Below are positions 56,611-64,000 of a stretch of DNA of 64,000 bases, piece after piece. Both the position numbers and the translations under genes were made by a program. This stretch comes from Parietaria judaica (lineage: Eukaryota > Streptophyta > Magnoliopsida > Rosales > Urticaceae). The notes beneath the pieces are model-generated. The model ran no database searches. It worked only from the letters and a program-made list of their open reading frames with translations, and had not been told where the DNA came from. Location: the NCBI GenBank assembly GCA_954871525.1, contig OX940861.1:14306842-14370841 (forward strand). The letters are read 5' to 3'. Each line of letters opens with the position of its first letter. Positions within the stretch are counted from its first letter, which is position 1.

Positions 56611-57892
56611 AATGATGGGGTTTATATTGAAAATAAAATTGGATTTGCTCATTTATTATTTCTTAACCTTGAGGGTAAAATATAATTTGTTTAAATTAAG
56701 TGAAAACGCGAATGGTGAAAAGATAATTAATTTTTGTGCTTCGCATTACATAGTTTGTTACACATATAAATTCTAAAGTAAAACAATGGTAAAATATTAA
56801 CGCCAACTGATTTAAGAGTAAATAACATGCATAATCAGCCATAATCTGACCAATATTTGATTTAATATTAATTTACTTTGTATTTGGCCATTAATTATTG
56901 TGGAATTTGAGAGGTGAAATATGAATATTTAGAGTTTAAGAAAATGGCTGAAAGAGAATTAGTTTTGTGATTTTGATTAAACTACTTATTATGGGGTTAT
57001 TACACTCATAGGTTAAAAAACAAAACAATAGTCAAATATTAACGCTAAGGTTTAAGAGTAATTGACACGGTTACTCCCCAATAAATTTGACCATTATGTG
57101 AATTGATTATATTTTACTTTATATTTGACCATTAGTTGTTTATAAACTTTGAGGGATGAAATGTGAATTATTTAAATTTAAAAATTGCTAAAAGAAGTTA
57201 TTTTTGTAATTTTGATTAAACTGCTAATTATGGGGTTGTTACGCACATAGGTTTAAAAACAAAACAATTGTCAAATATTAACGCCAACTGATTTAAGAGT
57301 AATTAACACGTATATTATGCAATAATTTGTCCATTATGTAAATTAGTAATACCTTACTTCATATCTGACCATTAATTATTTGTGGATCTTGAGGAGTGAT
57401 ATATGAATTATTGAGGATTTTTTATTTTTTTTTAATTTGTATTTGGTTATGTATTTAGAAAACGAATTTAGAATCATATATATTTTATTCTTTGACATTA
57501 CATAGAAAACAGAAAACAAATAAAAGTTATTTTCTACTTTATTCGCATGATTTCTTTCTTTCTATCTCATGGTATAACTATTTTAATAACTATTTTTTTT
57601 TATGAACCTCGGATGGACTCGTAATATATACTGTTGAAAAGTTTACGTCGAGAAGAATCCAATGATAGGTGGGAAGCAATAGTTTTGACGTATTTTTTTA
57701 GATGTTATTAATTAATTTATATATTTATTTATTTTAATATAGTTGGAAAAAAAAAAGCATAACCAAACATTATCAGATCTAAAAACATAACTCTAAATTT
57801 GTTTTTAGAATTAAAAAAAAAAACAGAATACACAAAAAACATAACCAAACGATTAAAAATTATCATTTTAATTTTGATTAAAAATTGTAACA
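56611..57892. other. Spacer with a threefold dispersed repeat
   Basis: AAACAAT(A/G/T)GT(A/C)AAATATTAACGC, then TTTAAGAGTAA, recurs at about 56783, 57023 and 57262, with following phrases (TTTGACCATTATGT..., TAATTATTTGTGG-like) also conserved, a unit of about 240 bases. The unit type was not recognised. Near 57650 is AATCCAATGATAGGTGGGAAG, also found at 31190 in the Tourist-like element. Confidence 0.6.
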
Positions 57893-58556
57893 GGGACTAA
57901 GCCTCGCCAGGAAGGTTGTCGCCGCCATAAAGGCTTGCCAGTAAAGGTCGCCCGACCCCGAACCTCACCAGTCTCCCCTACTCGCCAAGAAACCGCTCTT
58001 CAGCTCGCCAACAAGCCCTCGCCAGGGGAACCAACACCTCTACTAGCCAAAGACCCATGTCTCTATAATCAGCTCCCGGCTTGCCTAGGCAAGCTCAGGT
58101 ACGAACCTCGTCTCCCTCCACTTTGAACTATGTGATGACTTGATCCATTTAAAGGGTACGTAGGCAACCTTTCACGAGGTCCGGCATCAAATATTATTTC
58201 CCTTTATCATTTTCATGTTTTCAAGTATATTCAATGAAAAGCGTCAGAGAGTCGCCAGAGGGTTCCACCCTTCGCCTCCCCAGACGTGATCTTTATGTGC
58301 AAGTTATAGGAACATCTCGTCACATAGACACACGTCCTCCCTCGCTGCTGAAGACCTCGCCGAGGAAGGAATATCATCAAGGATCGCCAAGTACAGCCCG
58401 GAGGCTCACTTAAGACGAAGGACTCGCCTCCAGCTCTGACGATCATCAGTCAACCCGCGTTGACTCCACACCCGACTGCCCACACGACCACAGGGTTCGG
58501 CCCTGGGCTCGAACCGTGGACCAGGTACATGTTAATCGAAATCCGCGCATTAACGA
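57893..58556 (+). mobile_element. Gypsy LTR fragment
   Basis: Left part rich in CTCGCCA words; then GAACTATGTGATGACTTGAT and GGGTACGTAGGCAACCT, as at 1-445; then ATCAAGGATCGCCAAGTACA and GACTCGCCTCCAGCTCTGAC, matching the deleted LTR at 28140-28205; ends GCGCATTAACG. The 5' part of the LTR is missing. It lies about 400 bases upstream of the RADIALIS-like gene. Confidence 0.72.
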
Positions 58557-58836
58557 TTGGTAAAGTCTTGAATCCTTTAATATCAATTGAGATATGATAG
58601 TTTTTTGTAAAAATTAAAAAATTGGACATTTTTTTTTAATTTAAGAGCATTATTTAAAAGTATTTAAAAGATCAAGAGTGACGAAAAACACCTTCACCTA
58701 TTAGTTGCCCATAAAAATAAAAAGACAAAGAGAAAGAGAGTGCACAAAGGTTTTAATAGCAAAATTCCAATGTTTTGAACAAAATAAAATAAAATAAAAA
58801 CCCACACATATCACCCATCAACCCATTTCTCTCTCC

Positions 58837-58843
58837 TATAAAA
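58837..58843 (+). promoter_or_regulatory. TATA box of the RADIALIS-like gene
   Basis: TATAAAA in CTCCTATAAAAGG, 134 bases before the start codon and followed by a C/T-rich leader (CTCTTTTCTCTCAC). Good match to a plant core promoter. Confidence 0.8.
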
Positions 58844-58976
58844 GGCCAACATCGCTCACTCTTTTCTCTCACACACCAATCTCACTTCTTCTACTCCTCA
58901 AAAGCTCTGAAACCGAAACACCAGTATCCAAGCTCTCCATAAGCTTCGTCCTTCTCTCTTTCATCAAGTCCGATCA

Positions 58977-59650
58977 ATGGCTTCGAGCTCGTGGACGCCG
59001 AAGCAGAACAAGCGCTTCGAGAACGCGCTGGCCCTCGTCGACCTCGACTCTCCAGACCGCTGGCACAACCTGGCCCGCGCCGTTGGGGGCAACACGACCA
59101 CCGACGACGTCAAGAGGCAGTATGACGCCCTCGTCAACGATGTCCACAAGATCGAGTCCGGCGAGGTGCCTCTCCCCAACTACCGCAAGCTCGGCAACAC
59201 CAACAAGGGCCACAACTCGAGCTCCTACATGGACGAAGAACAAAGGTATATTATTTATTTATATTTTTTTTAAATGGGGTGACGTATTTTTTCTCCTTAT
59301 GGTTTGTCATTCATACATCATCATTTGTCTCGTGACTCTGGCGGAGAATACCGTGTTAACCGAAGACGATCGTAACGTACAAATAGCGTAAAAACCGATC
59401 AAGTAACTACAAAAAAGTCGATACTCGTCGAACCCAAACAAGCGTTTAATAAAATCGGAAACGTGACTAGATCGAGTTTCGAAACCGTTATTAGCTGGTA
59501 TAATCTAAGAAATAATGTTACTTTTTGTTGGATTAATGCATGGTTTTGGAACAATGTGATGGAGATTTAATACTCTAAAATGATATTTTTATTTAACATA
59601 ATTACGTGTCATTAACTAAATGCAGAATGAGGAATTTGAAGCTGCGATGA
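58977..59650 (+). CDS. RADIALIS-like single-MYB (SANT) transcription regulator
   Basis: Small nuclear MYB-related protein. Exon 1 is 58977-59245, the intron 59246-59625 is GT-AG, and exon 2 is 59626-59650, in frame, giving 97 residues ending RMRNLKLR. The single SANT/MYB domain (about 5-60) has SSWTPKQNKRFENALAL, DRWHNLARAVGG and VKRQYDALVNDVHKIESG, followed by the family's VPLPNY motif. RADIALIS proteins in Antirrhinum block DIVARICATA by competing for its partner proteins and so shape dorsal petals; relatives act in other tissues (family knowledge). The TATA box and T/C-rich leader support this start. Residues after the Tyr motif are more variable. Confidence 0.93.
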
Positions 59651-60536
59651 AGAGATCATTGAGTGCGGCGAAACGTTTCGATTTTAGAATTTAAGACTAA
59701 TGCAGTTACTAGCAGTCAAAACTCAAATGTGACAACTTATTTTCCTTTATTATCGCCTTTATTTAGTTTCCTAATGTTATGAACTATATCGTGCATGTAC
59801 TAATTAACTTTCTGTTTTTTTTTTTTAATGTCTTAGCGTTCCGTTCCGTCTTTATCATGTCAAATGTGAAAATAAAGCAATATTATTATTATTATTATTA
59901 TAGAAAAGAAGGGATTAAATGAGAAGTTAATGTGTTTGATTTTGTGTAACTATTTAATTTATTACGCTCAATAAATGATAGTACACTATTGTGTTAGCTG
60001 GCCTGGATTTGCCTTTGGAACCGTCCCATGAGGAACATGTTACGCTTTTTAAAAAAAATAAAAATGTTGGAAAGAGAGTGAAAAAATGATGACCGAATGC
60101 CATAAAGGCTTGAGATAAGAACCAAAGAATCACTTTAGGGGCAAAAGTATATTGAAACTGACTTAAATTGTGAAGATAATTCGGAAAAGGAAAATAATAT
60201 TCTCTATATATCATATATATATATGTCTGGGTGTGTATATAATATATATAAGATTATGACTGAGTTAAATGTCGCCCAGAAAGCAACCCTTCAAGCACTT
60301 CTCTAACTCTCGGTACGATTGCCAGGTACGAAGTAGTGTAATCAGGCTCTATTTTAAAATTAATTTTTAAATCATTTTAAAATTAATTGATAATAAGTAA
60401 AACAATTTTTTTCTTCTTCTTCTTTCTTTCTTCCACTGATTGCTAAATCTTGAAGTCTAACATACGCTTCAAAATAACGATGGCTCTTCTAGTTCACTCA
60501 TCTAGTCTAATCATATTTTTTTGTCTTATTGAAGCT
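59651..60536. other. Downstream region of the RADIALIS-like gene
   Basis: Contains AAATAAAGC near 59870 as a possible polyadenylation signal, (TTA)n at 59881-59900 and (AT)n near 60218. No further gene seen. Confidence 0.45.
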
Positions 60537-61192
60537 AGGGCTAAAACCAGAACCGGGAACCGGGAATTTGACTATTTTTTGTCCCTATCCCGGAAAAATC
60601 GGGACACAGTTTTTCTGTCCTGGTTCTGGTTATGAAAAGTCATGTTTTTTTTTTAAAATCAGAACCGGGACACCGATTAAAATCTCGATTTTTTTAGGAC
60701 CAAAATCCGGAACGAAAACTGGAGAAAATCCGGGATATATCCGGGACAAAATCCAAGACAGAAACATGAAAAAAAGCCCACTAAGTACAAATCTAAAATG
60801 CAAAATACCAAATCCGAGTACAAATCCAAAATGCAATACCAAATCCAAGTATGAAAGCAAAATACAAAATACCAAATGCAAAATCCGAGTTCACGTCGTG
60901 AACTTCATGATACCAAATCCAAATCTAAGTGCAAAAAACCGAGTCTAAAATGCTAAATAGTAAATACCGAGTACAAACAAATCATTTTTATAACAAAATG
61001 ACATATAAGAAATGACATGTTAAATAAAATACCGAGTAATGGGCTGAAAAATAAATGACATGTTAAAATAATGGACTGAAAAAGAAAATAATGGATTAAA
61101 AACCTAACTAGTAAATAACATATAAGAAATGACATGTTAAAAAAACGACAAACTTATAACAAAACGACACAAAACCGGAACTGGGACAAAAA
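60537..61192. mobile_element. Second copy of the ACCGGG-rich hAT-like element, right end lost
   Basis: Starts TAGGGCTAAAACCAGAACC and runs parallel to 723-1375, including ACATGAAAAAA, the CAAATCCAAAATGCAA repeats and ACGACAAACTTATAACAAAA. It stops at CCGGAACTGGGACAAA, where the copia LTR begins; the right subterminal region is absent here. It probably continues beyond the copia element outside the window. Confidence 0.75.
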
Positions 61193-61614
61193 TGATGGAA
61201 AAAATATTAAACTTTTTAATATAAATAATGAACGTAACGAGTTACGGCGGAATTTCAAAATTTCTTTTAACATGAAGAACACATTTTGTCATATTAATAT
61301 TAACCATAGCGATAAAACAATTAAGTATGCATGCAAAATAATTAGTACGTAAAATAACCATGAATAAATATACAACATCGTATAACTAATTATAGGATAA
61401 AGGAACTTACAATTCCGGATTTATTCACGGATTAACGTCGTCGCACTTCAAGAGTCGTCCCTCCGTCTTCAATCAAACAACCACGATAGAATCGATGTTA
61501 TGCCTAACGGATTTTATGAGGCTTGGAGTGTGGGCTCTTTTATGAACAAGAGAGGAAGAACTTGGAACTTTTACCACTTGTTTTTTTCTCTTAAAATCGC
61601 ACAAACGAAGAACA

Positions 61615-61710
<96 letters not shown>

Positions 61711-63381
61711 GAGGGTGACCACGAATTTTTTGTGTTACAAATGGTGAGGAAGAATGGTTCTATTTATAAGAGGAAGTGTGCATATAATTTCCAAACAATA
61801 TTGAATTAAAGCCCAATATTTCCTTGCCAATTTTGATGTAAAAATGACAACCAATATGGTAAGCTTCCCTCCTAGTTTATGCGCATAATATTGGTTCATT
61901 AATGTCAAAGATTATTCAATTGATTCTACATGATACTTTACATATAAAGAATATCATGAATTAAATTGAAATATTCCGTGATCCTTTTCCTTATAAAAAA
62001 TCGCATGGACTAATCCAAGGGAGGAGAAAATGACACATCATCAATCTACATCAAGTTAGATTAACCAATAGGAATTAAGGAATTAATTTTCTCCATCTTA
62101 ATTTTATTAAATTCGAACTTTGTATAATTATCAATATAATTATATAACTTGCTACATTTAATAAAGGTGATTAAAATAAAATAACCATTTATTTATTTGA
62201 TCATGAGAAAATATTTGTCGTAGCATAACTCGCAATATATACTTAAGAGAAAATTATCAAACCAACTAACACTTAATTTGTTCATTAGTCTCGTCCGAAA
62301 GTTTAACATGGAGACATCATGGACCCACAAGAACGAAGCTTTAGAATAAAGTCTAGACACAAAAGTTCACAAACTTTTTCTGAACTTTTAATTCTTAATA
62401 TTAGTCGACTCCACTAAAGGAAAAATACTGAAAATCTCTAAGTTAATGTGCGTTCTTATTTCCGTTTGATGTGATACAATTATTCTTCACACGGTCCACA
62501 GTGTATTTTACGATATTACCCTTTGTGTGTATCAGTAGCCAAAATGAATGTAAAATTACCGTTTTACCCCTCGATTATTATTCCACCAACTCCTTTGTTG
62601 TTTGTGTACGAGAAAAACATAAAGTGATATGTCACAACATGTCACATGTTTTATTCAGAGAATATATTATTTACTGAATATCAGGTCCAGTTTGTTCGCT
62701 CACACTTCAAAGAACAAAGCATGATGTGATACTAATGCCACAACATTTTTACAACATAAATTCCATATCTGTGAATCACATAGTTCAACGAGACAGTATT
62801 ATGACACCAACTGTCGGGCTTTATTCCATATCTTTGGGTTTGCCCATTGACTAGTCAAATGTTATAAAGTGTCACAAGAAGTTATGTACTCACTTCAGGA
62901 TTTAGGTAATTACGAAAATACCCCTCGTTTGTGATTTTGAAGTTTCGAGTAATGAAACGGTTTTATCTCAAACTTCAAAGTGTCACAGGTCTATTCGGTG
63001 TCTTCATTTAGACATCAAGAATAAACTCTAGAGTCACAACTCTCAATATCACAAGATCCGATATCAGTAGTTTATTCAAACAATCATTAATCGAATACGA
63101 TTGCCCATTCGATCCTAAGATTGTGAATTGTTCATTTTAAACAATATAAGAAGAGATATCTTGTTAAGTCCATACTTAACCCTTCTTTCGTTGATGATAG
63201 TTTACGGGCATAGACATTCCTACATAAACACAAACTTAAATATATAAGAATGAATATTTAATCTTTATTTAATTCTCAGCAAAAGAACATAATCGTATTA
63301 TTACATCGAGTACTTTTTCCATAAACTGCTTTATTTGCTAAAAGGTCGTTCATGTCTCGTTTGTGGGCATAAATCCCAACA
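61193..63381 (-). repeat. 3' LTR of a copia element
   Basis: On the minus strand it begins TGTTGGGATTTATGCCCACA at 63381 and ends TTTTTCCATCA at 61193, 2189 bases with TG...CA borders. CTTATAAATAGAACC (minus, about 61768-61754) is the promoter box. The U5 part carries a compound microsatellite (61620-61710). The polypurine tract AAGTGGGAGTT (minus) abuts at 63382-63392. Homologous to 21887-24220. Confidence 0.8.
61620..61710. repeat. Compound microsatellite (TC)n(TA)n(TCTA)n
   Basis: Three adjoining simple repeats totalling about 90 bases, inside the transcribed part of the copia LTR. Confidence 0.95.
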
Positions 63382-63524
63382 AACTCCCACTTGACTCAAA
63401 AAAGATGTGAATGATCCTTCACTCCTAAGCCCTCCAGGTGTTTGTCAAAAACTTTACTAGTTAAAGCCTTCGTAAACGGATCTGCGAGGTTGTCCAACGT
63501 TGAGATCTTCTTTACGTCTGCATC

Positions 63525-64000
63525 TCATCTTTTGACAATATCTCGAACTAGATGATATTTCCTTTCTATGTGTTTTGAGCGACTGTGGCTTCTTGGTTCC
63601 CTACAGTTAGCAACGGCCCCACTGTTATCACAATAAAGTGTAATGGGCCCGCTGACACTTTGAACGACTTCTAAGTACTTAAGGAATTTGTGAAGCCATA
63701 CAACCTCATTTGCTGCTTCACAAGCTGCCACATACTCGGTTTCCATGGTCGAGTCAGCAATGCATGATTGCTTGATACTTCTCTAGACTACGGATCCATT
63801 ATTCAGGATAAACACAGATCCTGAAGTGGATTTCCTGGAATCCTTATCCGCCTGATAGTCGGAATCGGTATACCCCGTCATAGTCAGGTCATCACCTGAA
63901 AATGCAAGCATATAATTTCTTGTTCTCCGAAGATACTTGAGAATATGCTTGACAACAACCCAGTGCTCGGGTCCAGGATTAGATTGGAATTGACTCACCA
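63525..64000 (-). pseudogene. Copia polyprotein: RT C-terminus and RNase H, truncated by window edge
   Basis: Minus strand, reading inward from the right edge: HWVVVKHILKYLRRTRNY, MTGYTDSDYQADKDSRKSTS, GSVFILNNGSVV, a TAG codon at 63782-63780, then RSIKQSCIADSTMETEYVAA, EVVWLHKFLKYL, LYCDNSGAVANCREP and HSRSKHIERKYHLVRDIV. This is the Ty1/copia reverse transcriptase tail and RNase H (catalytic residues YTDSD, ETEY, CDN). The stop replaces the expected Trp of the VVWRS motif and is in frame with both sides, so it is a point nonsense mutation. The remainder of pol lies beyond 64000. Confidence 0.9.

Noticed and set aside
58964..59243. Minus-strand ORFs across the RADIALIS-like gene
   Set aside because: They are reverse-strand shadows of a GC-rich coding exon whose plus-strand product is clearly recognisable.

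Overview
This window is nuclear DNA of a flowering plant, most likely a eudicot. It has genes split by GT-AG introns, a plant-only LRR receptor kinase, a RADIALIS-type MYB gene, AT-rich intergenic DNA and a dense layer of plant transposons. I cannot name the species from sequence alone. No bacterial operons, CRISPR arrays, rRNA genes or true tRNA genes are seen.

Three ordinary host genes can be assembled. (1) A 17-exon cytosolic-purine-type 5'-nucleotidase of the HAD superfamily lies on the plus strand (4280-9017). Its exons join in frame to 586 residues, and a short first exon adds a basic, Ser/Arg-rich N-terminus. (2) Convergent to it is a 4-exon LRR receptor-like kinase of the At2g16250 type on the minus strand (10046-13289, 881 residues). 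Its kinase domain has lost the usual catalytic Asn and the DFG motif. (3) A 2-exon RADIALIS-like single-MYB gene lies on the plus strand (58977-59650, 97 residues), with a clear TATA box.

The rest is mainly mobile DNA, much of it nested. From left to right: a gypsy LTR fragment (1-445); a hAT-like element rich in ACCGGG (723-1560); a SINE (2187-2339); a long-TIR Mutator-like element (2474-4029); a SINE (about 14665-14840); a hAT-like element holding a Mutator-like element (15258-16555); a second hAT-like element (16674-17155); a gypsy element with two LTRs and gag but no visible pol, itself broken by a copia-type LTR (18232-27181); an internally deleted solo gypsy LTR (27725-28320); a hAT-like element (28676-29513); SINEs, one split by a Tourist-like element (29530-31880); a perfect 35-bp hairpin (35230-35309); a 2.2-kb element that is one large hierarchical inverted repeat (about 36969-39207); a pogo-like remnant (39216-40101); a Mutator-like element holding a hAT-like element (42008-43034); three Mutator-like elements in a row (45530-47591); two nested hAT-like elements (47788-49564); a structurally complete 4.48-kb hAT transposon with a two-exon but frameshifted transposase (50077-54557); two more foldback elements (54852-56601); a further gypsy LTR fragment (about 57893-58556); and a copia element running off the right edge in minus orientation (61193-64000).

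The most rewarding observations are structural. Six foldback elements share GGGTTAATTGCGGC-like ends and 9-bp target duplications. A set of hAT-like elements shares 8-bp duplications, but each carries its own short subterminal repeat word. Several elements nest so that the order of insertion can be read directly. Assignments rest on reading the sequence; no database search was run.
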